A DNA stretch of 64,000 bases, from NCBI GenBank assembly GCA_049177215.1, contig CP185379.1:620001-684000 (forward strand), in the 5' to 3' direction. The first letter of the stretch is position 1. Each line of letters opens with the position of its first letter. The notes beneath the pieces are model-generated. The model made no database searches. It had not been told where the DNA came from and worked only from the letters and a program-made list of their open reading frames with translations. Position numbers and translations under genes: made by a program. This DNA is from Pollutiaquabacter aromativorans (GTDB taxonomy: Bacteria > Bacteroidota > Bacteroidia > AKYH767-A > 2013-40CM-41-45). Shown here one piece after another: positions 37,884 to 46,030 of this stretch.

Positions 37884-38105
37884 TCAATACTCGTCTTCGT
37901 TGAAGAAGAAATCGTCTTTGGTAGGATAGTCGGGCCAGATTTCTTCAATGCTCTCGTAGGCTTCGCCTTCATCTTCGAGTTCCTGAAGGTTCTCGATCAC
38001 TTCCAGCGGGGCACCGGAGCGGATGGCGTAGTCAATCAGCTCATCCTTGGTTGCAGGCCAGGGCGCGTCTTCCAAATGCTGCGCCAGTTCAAGGGTCCAG
38101 TACAT
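37884..38105 (-). CDS. DUF2795-like small acidic protein
   Basis: 73 residues starting MYWTLELAQHLEDAPWPATK. The start at 38105 is chosen because the DAPWPATKDELIDYAIR core follows directly and because an exact promoter element lies 46 nt upstream; a longer frame adds a non-conserved, hydrophobic lead. The C-terminus is rich in acidic and aromatic residues (IWPDYPTKDDFFFNEDEY). This compact, very conserved wording matches the Bacteroidota members of the DUF2795 family as I recall it; the function is not known. It is cytoplasmic and monocistronic. Confidence 0.82.
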   Translation of the reverse strand: MYWTLELAQHLEDAPWPATKDELIDYAIRSGAPLEVIENLQELEDEGEAYESIEEIWPDYPTKDDFFFNEDEY

Positions 38106-38150
38106 AATAGTCGCCGGGTTAAGGAGTAATCCTGGTTTTTTAAAAGTCCG

Positions 38151-38158
38151 CAAAAATA
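38151..38158 (-). promoter_or_regulatory. -7 element TATTTTTG of the DUF2795-like gene
   Basis: An exact TAnnTTTG on the minus strand, ending 46 nt before ATG 38105. Confidence 0.5.
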
Positions 38159-38236
38159 AAAATATTCCGTTCAGATGCACCCGATGCATCACTTTTTAGA
38201 ACTGCTTGAAAAACAAGGCGGGATGGGGGATTGGGC

Positions 38237-38785
38237 TCAGCCCCGGGGTTTCCAGGGCAATTCCTGAGCGCCAAGGTCTTTGGCCAACTGCCGGGAGAGT
38301 ACGAAATAGTAATCCGACAATCGGTTCAGGTATTGGAGGATTTCCGGCTTAACGGGAGTGTTTTCGCCAAGGTGCACACACAGGCGTTCCGCTCTGCGGC
38401 ACACACAGCGCGTTACATGACAATACGAAACGACCGGATGGCCGCCCGGCAACACGAAGTTGCGCATCTCGGGAAGGTTCGCATCCATGCGGTCCATGGA
38501 TGATTCCAATGCAAGAATGTCCGATGACAGGATATCCGGCAGTTGCATCCTGGATGCATCGGGGTCCGCTGCCAGTTGAGAGCCGATGGTGAAGAGCCGG
38601 TCCTGGACGACTGCCAATTCCTCGCGGATGTGCGGGTCGGTTATGTGATCCCGCAAAAGACCCGTCCAGGAGTTCAGTTCGTCGATCGTACCGTACGCTT
38701 CAATGCGGAGGTGGTGCTTCGGTACACGCGTTCCGCCTATGAGGGAGGTTTCGCCCTGGTCGCCTTTCCGGGTGTAGATTTTCAT
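38237..38785 (-). CDS. Cob(I)yrinic acid a,c-diamide adenosyltransferase, PduO type
   Basis: 182 residues. The N-terminal MKIYTRKGDQGETSLIGGTRVPK is the ATP-binding signature of PduO-type corrinoid adenosyltransferases, followed by IEAYGTIDELNSWTGLLRD. The C-terminal YCHVTRCVCRRAERLCVHLG region holds the conserved RRAER motif. The enzyme transfers the adenosyl group of ATP to cob(I)alamin, making coenzyme B12 from imported corrinoids. Its start overlaps the stop of the upstream ABC ATPase gene by 4 bp (ATGA type), so they form an operon. No other B12 genes are in the window. Confidence 0.92.
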   Translation of the reverse strand: MKIYTRKGDQGETSLIGGTRVPKHHLRIEAYGTIDELNSWTGLLRDHITDPHIREELAVVQDRLFTIGSQLAADPDASRMQLPDILSSDILALESSMDRMDANLPEMRNFVLPGGHPVVSYCHVTRCVCRRAERLCVHLGENTPVKPEILQYLNRLSDYYFVLSRQLAKDLGAQELPWKPRG

Positions 38786-39504
38786 GCGTTTTCAGTAAGC
38801 GGCCGGTCGGCCCGGGTGATGTTCGGATTTCGCGCGTCCGACTCGATCATGCCGTCCTTGATGCGTACGATCCGGTGAGCGTACCGGGCAATGTCCTCTT
38901 CGTGCGTAACGACGATGATCGTATTACCGCGTGTGTGGATCTCTTCGAATAAGGACATGATCTCCGAAGAGGTCTTGGAGTCCAGATTACCGGTCGGTTC
39001 ATCGGCCAGGATGATGGACGGATCATTGACCAGTGCCCGGGCTACGGCGACCCGTTGTCGCTGACCGCCGGAGAGTTCGTTGGGTTTATGCAACATCCGG
39101 TCCGTCAAACCGACATCGTCCAGTGCCTTCTTCGCTTTTTCGTCGCGTTCATCTTTGTTGATGCCCGCATAGACCAACGGAAGCGCGACATTGTCGAGCG
39201 CGTTGCTCCTGGGAATGAGGTTAAAGGTCTGGAAGATGAATCCGATCTCCTTGTTCCGGATCTCGGCCAATTCGTCTTCCGTCATCCGGCTGACCTCTTT
39301 GCCATTCAACGTGTACGTGCCGCCACTGGGTGTATCGAGACATCCGAGGATATTCATCAGGGTCGACTTCCCGGATCCGGAAGGACCCATGAGCGCGACG
39401 TACTCGCCCTTTTCGATCTGAAGGGTGACCGAACGAAGCGCATTTACCGTTTCGCTTCCTATGGTGTAGCGTCGGGAGATATCGCGAATGTCGATCAGCG
39501 CCAT
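38782..39504 (-). CDS. ABC transporter ATP-binding protein (MacB/LolD family)
   Basis: 240 residues. Walker A GPSGSGKSTLMNILG, Q-loop IGFIFQTFNLIPR, signature LSGGQRQRVAVARAL and Walker B IILADEPTGNLD place it in the MacB/LolD/FtsE group of ATPases that work with a separately encoded FtsX-like permease on lipoproteins, antimicrobial peptides or cell-wall signals. The cognate permease is not adjacent. It is the first gene of the operon with the cobalamin adenosyltransferase; a functional link between the two is not obvious. An exact promoter element lies 18 nt upstream. Confidence 0.92.
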   Translation of the reverse strand: MALIDIRDISRRYTIGSETVNALRSVTLQIEKGEYVALMGPSGSGKSTLMNILGCLDTPSGGTYTLNGKEVSRMTEDELAEIRNKEIGFIFQTFNLIPRSNALDNVALPLVYAGINKDERDEKAKKALDDVGLTDRMLHKPNELSGGQRQRVAVARALVNDPSIILADEPTGNLDSKTSSEIMSLFEEIHTRGNTIIVVTHEEDIARYAHRIVRIKDGMIESDARNPNITRADRPLTENA

Positions 39505-39521
39505 GGTGGATTCGTTTGCAG

Positions 39522-39529
39522 CAAAAGTA
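39522..39529 (-). promoter_or_regulatory. -7 element TACTTTTG of the ABC ATPase-adenosyltransferase operon
   Basis: An exact TAnnTTTG on the minus strand, ending 18 nt before ATG 39504. Confidence 0.6.
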
Positions 39530-39564
39530 GCCCTTAATGTGTTATCAAAACGTTAGGGATCGCT

Positions 39565-40353
39565 TCAGTATTGAAGGGTGAAATGTTGTCGTGCCTGACC
39601 TTGCCGAAAGAATACGATTCCAAATTGGTAGAGGTCGATGCTGATGGTGACCGCCGGATCTTGTCGGATCACCTCCCAGGCGCTGCGCATCTCCGAACTC
39701 CAATGGATGTCGTCGAATACGAGTACGGAATGCTCATGCGTAAAGGGTAGCAGTTGCCGGAAGTAGGCAAGGGTCGCTTCGTAACGGTGGTTGCCATCCA
39801 GAAAGGCGAAGTCGACCGTTCCCATTTGCCGGAGCACGTCCGGAAGCGTTGTGCTGAATTCTCCAACGACCGGGTGGATGTTCGGCGCCTGCACCGAGTC
39901 GAAATTCTCCTGCGCGATGCGGGCTGTCTCCGGACAACCTTCCAGTGTCCACACTTCGGTGTTTCCGGAGGGTGCGGCGAGGTAAAGCGTGGTGATCCCA
40001 AGCGAGGTCCCCAACTCCAGCACCTTGCCCGGCCGAAAGCGGTTGACGAGGCGGAACAGCAGTTGTCCGTGACGACGAGACTGCACAAACCTTCGGGCAA
40101 TCGCTGAAACACCCAGTCGGCGCTTGCTACCGGTTCGACCGCCTCCGGTCCCGAAATCACGCACGTCGATCACTTCATCGCTCAGGATCATGCGGGCGCG
40201 TATGGATTCAATCAGGCCGAAGACGTAGTAAGGTGTTTCATCCCGAATCACCGAGTTGTATAACTCGTAGACAAAAGGCGAGTGCAACCCATGTTCGTTC
40301 GAGGCACGAACCCGGTAGCGGCAATATTCGAGTGCTGGGTAGAGCGGATTCAA
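39565..40353 (-). CDS. Class I SAM-dependent methyltransferase
   Basis: About 262 residues if TTG 40353 is the start. The frame is open to 40515, but that would run through the eno promoter, and the conserved part begins at ALEYCRYRVRASNEHGLHSPF. Motif I is KVLELGTSLGITTLYLA (SAM-binding glycine loop), followed by VWTLEGCPETARIAQENF, VDFAFLDGNHRYEATLAYF and HSVLVFDDIHWS, an O-methyltransferase-like Rossmann layout. The substrate is unknown. It is divergent from eno. A 7/8 promoter match (TACCTTCG, 40359-40366) lies only 6 nt upstream of the TTG, hinting at a near-leaderless message or a different start. Confidence 0.78.
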   Translation of the reverse strand: MNPLYPALEYCRYRVRASNEHGLHSPFVYELYNSVIRDETPYYVFGLIESIRARMILSDEVIDVRDFGTGGGRTGSKRRLGVSAIARRFVQSRRHGQLLFRLVNRFRPGKVLELGTSLGITTLYLAAPSGNTEVWTLEGCPETARIAQENFDSVQAPNIHPVVGEFSTTLPDVLRQMGTVDFAFLDGNHRYEATLAYFRQLLPFTHEHSVLVFDDIHWSSEMRSAWEVIRQDPAVTISIDLYQFGIVFFRQGQARQHFTLQY

Positions 40354-40430
40354 CGGGACGAAGGTAAAAAACCGGGTTGGGAGGAAGGCGTCAGGATTCG
40401 CCCAAGTGGCCAAATGCCCGGTTTTTTCCG

Positions 40431-40438
40431 TATTTTTG
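40431..40438 (+). promoter_or_regulatory. -7 element TATTTTTG of eno
   Basis: An exact TAnnTTTG ending 19 nt before ATG 40457. Confidence 0.6.
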
Positions 40439-40456
40439 CGTCGCAAAACCACCATT

Positions 40457-41752
40457 ATGAGCACGATCGCTGAAATTCGCGCCAGACAGATCCTGGACTC
40501 CCGCGGCAATCCCACGGTAGAAGTTGACGTAGTTACCGAAAATGGCGTTGTTGGCAGGGCTGCCGTTCCTTCCGGCGCATCAACCGGCGCACATGAAGCG
40601 GTAGAACTGCGCGATGGTGATAAGAAAAAGTACCTCGGAAAAGGGGTGTTGCGGGCCGTTCACAATGTGAACAAGACGTTGAACGAAGAGCTTCATGGCT
40701 TTCCGGTCTATGAACAACGGCTGATCGACCTGGCGATGATCAAGATCGACGGGACCGAGAATAAAGCCAACCTTGGTGCCAATGCCATCCTGGGGGTTTC
40801 ACTGGCCTGTGCCAAGGCAGCGGCAATTGAAAGCGGACAGCCCTTGTATCGCTACATCGGTGGCGTGAACGCCAACGTTCTTCCCTTGCCCATGATGAAC
40901 ATCCTGAACGGCGGCGCCCATGCCGACAACGGGATCGACTTCCAGGAATTCATGATCATGCCCGTCGGAGCTGCATCGTTTTCCGAATCCCTCCGGATGG
41001 GAACCGAAGTGTTCCATCACCTGAAAGCGGTCCTGAAGAAGAAAGGTCTTTCCACCAACGTAGGCGACGAGGGCGGATTCGCGCCGAACCTGAAATCGAA
41101 TGAAGAAGCGATTCAGGCGGTCATGGATGCGATCGGAGAGGCCGGTTATGTGGCGGGTAAGGACATTTTCATTGCCATGGATGCCGCTTCGACCGAGTTC
41201 TTTGACGCAGCCTCCGGACAGTACATCTTCAAAAAATCTACGGGCGATAAACTCACCCCCGATCAGATGGCGGAGTTCTGGCAAAGCTGGATCGCCAAAT
41301 ACCCAATCGTATCGATCGAGGACGGACTTGCGGAAGACGACTGGGCCGGATGGAAGAAGCTCACCGAACTGGCTGGCAAGAAGGTGCAGCTCGTCGGCGA
41401 TGACCTCTTCGTCACCAACGTGAAGCGCCTGGGCGATGGGATCCGCCAGGGTGTCGCCAATTCCATTTTGGTAAAGGTCAACCAGATCGGAACCCTCACC
41501 GAGACCATCGAAGCGGTAGACCTGGCCCATCGGAACGGTTATTCCTCGGTCATGAGCCATCGTTCCGGGGAGACGGAAGACAGCACCATCGCTGACCTTG
41601 CCGTTGCCCTGAATACCGGGCAGATCAAGACCGGATCGGCCTCCCGGTCCGACCGGATTGCCAAATACAACCAATTGCTCCGCATCGAAGAAGCTTTAGG
41701 CGAAAATGCCCGATTTGGCGGAAAAGATTTTAAATTTGTAAGTCGCTCCTAA
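40457..41752 (+). CDS. eno: Enolase (phosphopyruvate hydratase)
   Basis: 431 residues from ATG 40457 (MSTIAEIRARQILDSRGNPT); an upstream in-frame ATG would precede the promoter. It converts 2-phosphoglycerate to phosphoenolpyruvate in glycolysis. Conserved parts include GRAAVPSGASTGAHEAVELRD, GGAHADNGIDFQEFMIMP, the metal-binding acids in IAMDAASTEFFD, IEDGLAEDDW and LVGDDLFVTN, the catalytic lysine in ILVKVNQIGTLTET and the signature SHRSGETEDSTIADLAV. The length is standard. It is the first gene of a probable three-gene plus-strand operon with a small membrane protein and citrate synthase (gaps 28 and 36 bp). Confidence 0.97.
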   Translation: MSTIAEIRARQILDSRGNPTVEVDVVTENGVVGRAAVPSGASTGAHEAVELRDGDKKKYLGKGVLRAVHNVNKTLNEELHGFPVYEQRLIDLAMIKIDGTENKANLGANAILGVSLACAKAAAIESGQPLYRYIGGVNANVLPLPMMNILNGGAHADNGIDFQEFMIMPVGAASFSESLRMGTEVFHHLKAVLKKKGLSTNVGDEGGFAPNLKSNEEAIQAVMDAIGEAGYVAGKDIFIAMDAASTEFFDAASGQYIFKKSTGDKLTPDQMAEFWQSWIAKYPIVSIEDGLAEDDWAGWKKLTELAGKKVQLVGDDLFVTNVKRLGDGIRQGVANSILVKVNQIGTLTETIEAVDLAHRNGYSSVMSHRSGETEDSTIADLAVALNTGQIKTGSASRSDRIAKYNQLLRIEEALGENARFGGKDFKFVSRS

Positions 41753-41780
41753 ACAACGGACGGCCTACGATAGTTAGATT

Positions 41781-42065
41781 ATGGACGAGCGTACGCTGCA
41801 GGAAAAACTGGCTTCCGGTGAGTATTCCATCTCACCGAGAAGTGGTCGTCTGCGAAAGCGTGTTCGAATAAAAACGAAAAAAAATCCGTTGATCTCCAAG
41901 CGACGGATGAAGAAGTATGGTCAGATGGCGCTGTGGATTTTCCTGATCCTCGCTTTCCTGGCAAGTTTGATCATCGTATTCCCGGAATTGGATATTGAGA
42001 GTTCCAATAAGAAAGCCAACCAGGAAAAGTTCCGGAAAACCCACGATCAATTCAACAACCAATAA
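41781..42065 (+). CDS. Small single-pass membrane protein between eno and gltA
   Basis: 94 residues, MDERTLQEKLASGEYSISPR at the start. A basic cytoplasmic N-terminal half (RLRKRVRIKTKKNPLISKRR) is followed by one membrane helix (MALWIFLILAFLASLIIVFP) and a short polar tail with FRKTHDQFNNQ. I do not recognise a family. The position between eno and citrate synthase in an apparent operon is the only functional hint. The strong positive-inside charge predicts N-in/C-out topology. Confidence 0.7.
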   Translation: MDERTLQEKLASGEYSISPRSGRLRKRVRIKTKKNPLISKRRMKKYGQMALWIFLILAFLASLIIVFPELDIESSNKKANQEKFRKTHDQFNNQ

Positions 42066-42101
42066 CAAGTCCGACCCTCGCGGCCTTTTAATCTTACTGC
42101 A

Positions 42102-43421
42102 GTGAAAACCGACAAGCTGAAAGAGAAATTCGCAAAAGTGGCGTTGCCAATGGCAGCGGAGCTGAAAGATTTCATCAAGGAAAACGGAAACCATGTCATC
42201 GGCTCCTATACGATCGAACAGGTCTATAGCGGAATGAAGGGAATGATCGGGATGGTGACCGAAACAAGTAAACTTGATCCGGAAGAAGGTATCCGTTTTC
42301 GCGGTTACAGCATACCTGAACTGCGGGAAAAACTGCCCAAGGCTCCCGGTGATACGGAACCGTTACCGGAAGGTATCTTCTACCTCATGCTGATCGGTGA
42401 GATCCCGACGGATGAAGAAGCGACCTACGTGTCCAACCAGTGGGCGCGCCGGAGCAACGTTCCCAAGCATGTGTTCGACATGCTGGATAAACTCCCGGCT
42501 AACACCCATCCGATGACCCAGTTCAGCATGGCCGTCATGGCGCTGCAAACTGAATCGGTTTTCGCCAGCGCTTACCGGAAGGGCCTCAGCAAAAAAGAGT
42601 ATTGGGATCCGATGTACGAGGATGTGATGAATCTCATCGCCCGTTTACCGCGCGTGGCCGCGTACATCTATCGTCGGGTCTATAAGAATGGCGTTCATAT
42701 TGAACCGGATCCCAAACTGGATTGGGCTGCGAATTTCGCCCACATGTTGGGGTACGACGATTACAACATGAAACGCCTGATGCGCCTCTACCTCACGATC
42801 CATGCCGATCACGAGGGAGGAAACGTTTCCGCCCATTCCACCCACCTCGTCGGTTCGGCTCTGAGTGATGCCTACTTGTCCTTTGCGGCCGGTATGAACG
42901 GACTGGCGGGCCCTTTGCACGGACTGGCCAATCAGGAAGTGGTTCGCTGGCTCATCGACCTTCGGAATTATTACGATGGCGCGACGCCTTCCAAAGAACA
43001 GATCCACGAATACGTCATGAAGACGATCGAGGATGGGAAAGTGATTCCGGGCTACGGCCATGCCGTACTGCGCAAGACCGATCCGCGCTTCATCGCCCAG
43101 ATGGAATTCGCAAAGACTTACATGCCCGACGACTCCATGTGTCAGATCGTGCATACCGTCTATGATGTAGTGCCTCCGATTCTGAGCGGAATCAAAAAGA
43201 TCAAGAACCCCTGGCCGAATGTGGATGCCCACAGTGGCGCATTGCTCATTCACTACGGCATGGAAGAGTATGATTTCTATACGGTGCTCTTCGGCGTCAG
43301 CCGCGCCTTGGGGGTACTCGCGTCGCTCTTGTGGGATCGTGCGCTCGGTCATCCGATCGAACGACCGGGTTCCGTCACGACCGAATGGATGAAAGCCCAG
43401 GCAATGAAGGCACACGCCTGA
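42102..43421 (+). CDS. gltA: Citrate synthase, eukaryote-like type
   Basis: 439 residues from GTG 42102 (V/MKTDKLKEKFAKVALPMAAE); no ATG is better placed. It condenses acetyl-CoA and oxaloacetate in the TCA cycle. The wording is that of the long mitochondrial-type enzyme: GMIGMVTETSKLDPEEGIRFRGYSIPE, the first catalytic His region HADHEGGNVSAHSTHLVGSAL, GLAGPLHGLANQEV, the second His in GYGHAVLRKTDPR and the C-terminal GVSRALGVLASLLWDRALGHPIERPGS with the catalytic Asp region upstream. The E. coli allosteric N-terminal zinc domain is absent. Last gene of the eno operon; a terminator follows. Confidence 0.93.
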   Translation: MKTDKLKEKFAKVALPMAAELKDFIKENGNHVIGSYTIEQVYSGMKGMIGMVTETSKLDPEEGIRFRGYSIPELREKLPKAPGDTEPLPEGIFYLMLIGEIPTDEEATYVSNQWARRSNVPKHVFDMLDKLPANTHPMTQFSMAVMALQTESVFASAYRKGLSKKEYWDPMYEDVMNLIARLPRVAAYIYRRVYKNGVHIEPDPKLDWAANFAHMLGYDDYNMKRLMRLYLTIHADHEGGNVSAHSTHLVGSALSDAYLSFAAGMNGLAGPLHGLANQEVVRWLIDLRNYYDGATPSKEQIHEYVMKTIEDGKVIPGYGHAVLRKTDPRFIAQMEFAKTYMPDDSMCQIVHTVYDVVPPILSGIKKIKNPWPNVDAHSGALLIHYGMEEYDFYTVLFGVSRALGVLASLLWDRALGHPIERPGSVTTEWMKAQAMKAHA

Positions 43422-43440
43422 TCTTGACTTATCTCAAATA

Positions 43441-43470
43441 AAAAAGCCTCGCTTCAGCGGGGCTTTTTTA
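43441..43470. terminator. Bidirectional terminator between gltA and the NUDIX gene
   Basis: AAAAAGCCTCGC-TTCA-GCGGGGCTTTTTT (12-bp stem with one G-T pair), with T-runs in both directions, between two convergent genes. Confidence 0.85.
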
Positions 43471-44109
43471 TTGTGTCGGATCCAGGGCTTGCCTCCAGAC
43501 TTCTCCGAATTCGCTTAGGATCATCGCCGTAGCACCCCACACAATACGGTCATCGAAGCGGAAGGCAGGAGTGGTGAGCTGCAAACCACTTTGCAACCGG
43601 ATACGCTCCTCGGAAACAGCATTGGGATCTAAGAGCCGGGAAACGGAAACTTCAAAAAGGGACGCGACCTCGGCAGGGTCGATGGCGAATTCAGGCGATC
43701 GGTCCAGCCAGCCCACGAAGGGGTGCACCAGGAAGCCGCTGGGAGGAATGTAGAGTGGCGTCAATGGGCCAAGCAGTTCTATCGTATCGGGATGAATGCC
43801 GACTTCCTCATGGGTCTCCCGCAGAGCGGTTGCGGATAAACTGCTGTCTTCCGGTTCCTGCTTCCCGCCGGGTAAACCGACCTGTCCACTGTGTACACCC
43901 GGATAATCGGGACGAACGATCAGAGGGAAATGGACTTCGGCATCGCCGGGATAGAGCAGCACCAAGACGCTGCTGATTCTAGCGTTGTCCGGAATCTTCA
44001 GTTCGCGAACATTCTTGATGCGGTCCGGGTGTGCAAGGCGAAGTTGTGACTCGATACCGGGTAAGGGTTGCTGCAGCCGTGAATAGAGACGATCCCGGAT
44101 ACTGTTCAT
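43468..44109 (-). CDS. NUDIX hydrolase, CoA pyrophosphatase family
   Basis: 213 residues. The UPF0035-type motif FPLIVRPDYPGVHSGQVGLP followed by GGKQEPEDSSLSATALRETHEEVGI is the NUDIX box of the NudL/CoA pyrophosphatase group, which cleaves CoA and its derivatives to 3',5'-ADP and phosphopantetheine. The downstream LYIPPSGFLVHPFVGWL is also typical for the group. Its start overlaps the stop of the ABC exporter gene by 4 bp, so it is the second gene of that operon. Whether CoA is the true substrate in this organism is inferred from family membership. Confidence 0.88.
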   Translation of the reverse strand: MNSIRDRLYSRLQQPLPGIESQLRLAHPDRIKNVRELKIPDNARISSVLVLLYPGDAEVHFPLIVRPDYPGVHSGQVGLPGGKQEPEDSSLSATALRETHEEVGIHPDTIELLGPLTPLYIPPSGFLVHPFVGWLDRSPEFAIDPAEVASLFEVSVSRLLDPNAVSEERIRLQSGLQLTTPAFRFDDRIVWGATAMILSEFGEVWRQALDPTQ

Positions 44110-45908
44110 GCGTGCTGGGGCGCCGGACGTGCGGATCCATTCGATCGTTCTTCATCACGCTTGCGTTCACCGATCTGTTGACGCCACATGGCATAATAAA
44201 GTCCTTTGGTTTCGATGAGTTCCTGATGCGTTCCCGTTTCCACCACTTGTCCCTTTTCGAGTACGATGATGCGGTCCGCGTGCAGGATCGTACTCAGCCG
44301 GTGAGCGATCATGATCGTGATATGCTCCTGCCGGGCGGAAAGTTGTCGTATCGTACCGGTAATTTCTTCTTCGGTAATGGAGTCCAGCGCCGAGGTGGCT
44401 TCATCGAAGATCAGGAGCTTTGGATTGCGCAGCAGCGCTCTTGCAATCGAAAGGCGCTGCTTCTCGCCGCCCGAAACTTTTACGCCTCCCTCGCCAATGA
44501 CGGTGTCCAGCCCGTTGGAGGCGCGATCCAACAGGGACTGACAGGCGGCCTGGCGTAGAACACGATAGCAGTCTTCATCCGTGGCGCCCGGGCGGACGAA
44601 CAGCAGGTTCTCCCGGATGGTTCCCGAGAAGAGTTGCGTATCCTGCGATACGAAACCGATCTGTTCGCGCAATTCGTCCTTCTCGATCTGGCTTCCGGGG
44701 ATGTCGTTGTAATAGATATCACCGGAGTAAGGAGGGTAGAGGCCGAGGAGGAGTTTCACCAGGGTGGTCTTGCCGGAGCCGGAAGGGCCGACGAATGCGA
44801 CGCTTTGACCTTTGGTCACCTCAAAGGAGATGTTCTCCACCGCGTTGTGCGTCGAGGCCTGATGACGAAACGTGACGCGCTCATAGCGTAGACGTTCGAC
44901 CGGCCCGATCGTGGCGGGATGTGCCGGTCGCGGTTCCTTCGGTATGTTCAGGATGGTCTGAAAGTTCTGTAAGGAAACTTGTGTCTCACGGTAGATGGCA
45001 ATCACATTCCCGAGTTCCTGTAACGGTCCGAAGATGAAGAAGCTGAAGAACATCAGGGTCATCAGCTTTCCCGGTGAGATCGTGTCGCGGAAGACAAGAT
45101 AGTAGAGTAGAAATACGAAGGAGGTTCGCAGGAAGTTGACGGTCGTTCCCTGCACGAAACTCAGACTGCGAATGAAACGCACCTTCTTCAGCTCCAGCTT
45201 CAGGATCTTTCCGGTGATCGTATTCAACCGGGTCACCTCCTGGTTCGCCAGCCCGAGGCTTTTTACCAGTTCGATATTCCGTAAGGACTCGGTCGTTGAG
45301 CCGGCAAGGGCGGTCGTTTCAGAGACGATCTCCTTCGAAACTTTCTTAATCCGTTTACTGAGCAGGTTGCTGATGACGCCAAGCAAAGGAACGGTAACGA
45401 GGAAAACCGGCGCGATGATCCAGTGTACCGTGAAGGCATACCATAAGACGAAGATCAGTCCCACCAGTGTCTGGAAAACTACACTGATGAACGAATTGAT
45501 CAGTTTCTCACTGTCCAACCGGACTTTCTGGAGCTTGCCCAGCGTTTCTCCGCTGCGCTGGTCTTCAAAGACCTGGTAAGGGAGTTCGAGCGAATGCCGG
45601 ATCCCGTCGGTGTACATCGCCGCGCCAGTCCGCTGCACGATTACACTGGTAAAGTAGTCCTGGAAGTTCTTCGCTATTCTGGATACCATGGCAACACCCA
45701 TCGAGGCAAGCAACAACAGCAGGATGTCGCCGACAAACCGGCTGATGGGATCGCCGCGATAATCATTTATGTGCACTCCGAACCGGTCCATCATCTTTCC
45801 GGCGATGAGCGGGTCCATTAAGGAGAAAATCTGGTTGACCGCCGCTAACAGCAATGCCAGGAAAACGGTTTTACGATGATTGCTGAGGTAGGAAAAAAGC
45901 AGTTTCAT
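44106..45908 (-). CDS. MsbA-like ABC exporter (fused permease and ATPase)
   Basis: 600 residues. An N-terminal six-helix exporter domain (~1-320; AVNQIFSLMDPLIAGKMMDRFG, ILLLLLASMGVAMVSRI, TSFVFLLYYLVFRDTIS) is fused to a nucleotide-binding domain: Walker A FVGPSGSGKTTLVKLLLG, signature VSGGEKQRLSIARALL, Walker B LLIFDEATSALD and H-loop IMIAHRLSTI. The type IV exporter family moves lipids, lipid A or drugs; the substrate cannot be deduced. The C-terminal tail is basic and polar. It is the first gene of the operon with the NUDIX gene. A TACCTTTA element (7/8) lies 17 nt upstream. Confidence 0.92.
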   Translation of the reverse strand: MKLLFSYLSNHRKTVFLALLLAAVNQIFSLMDPLIAGKMMDRFGVHINDYRGDPISRFVGDILLLLLASMGVAMVSRIAKNFQDYFTSVIVQRTGAAMYTDGIRHSLELPYQVFEDQRSGETLGKLQKVRLDSEKLINSFISVVFQTLVGLIFVLWYAFTVHWIIAPVFLVTVPLLGVISNLLSKRIKKVSKEIVSETTALAGSTTESLRNIELVKSLGLANQEVTRLNTITGKILKLELKKVRFIRSLSFVQGTTVNFLRTSFVFLLYYLVFRDTISPGKLMTLMFFSFFIFGPLQELGNVIAIYRETQVSLQNFQTILNIPKEPRPAHPATIGPVERLRYERVTFRHQASTHNAVENISFEVTKGQSVAFVGPSGSGKTTLVKLLLGLYPPYSGDIYYNDIPGSQIEKDELREQIGFVSQDTQLFSGTIRENLLFVRPGATDEDCYRVLRQAACQSLLDRASNGLDTVIGEGGVKVSGGEKQRLSIARALLRNPKLLIFDEATSALDSITEEEITGTIRQLSARQEHITIMIAHRLSTILHADRIIVLEKGQVVETGTHQELIETKGLYYAMWRQQIGERKRDEERSNGSARPAPQHA

Positions 45909-45979
45909 GTCTGGGGAGGAACGGTAAAGGTAACGATTGCCCTGCCCTCATCATGAAGGCTTCGTTGGAAAATGGGAAT

Positions 45980-46010
45980 AAAAAAACACCCCCGCAGACG
46001 CAGGGGTGTT
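45980..46010 (-). terminator. Terminator of the second BNR-type T9SS gene
   Basis: AACACCCC-10nt-GGGGTGTT followed by a run of seven Ts on the minus strand. The end lies 20 nt past the stop codon. Confidence 0.8.
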
Positions 46011-46030
46011 GAATACCGGTAAGGAACGAA

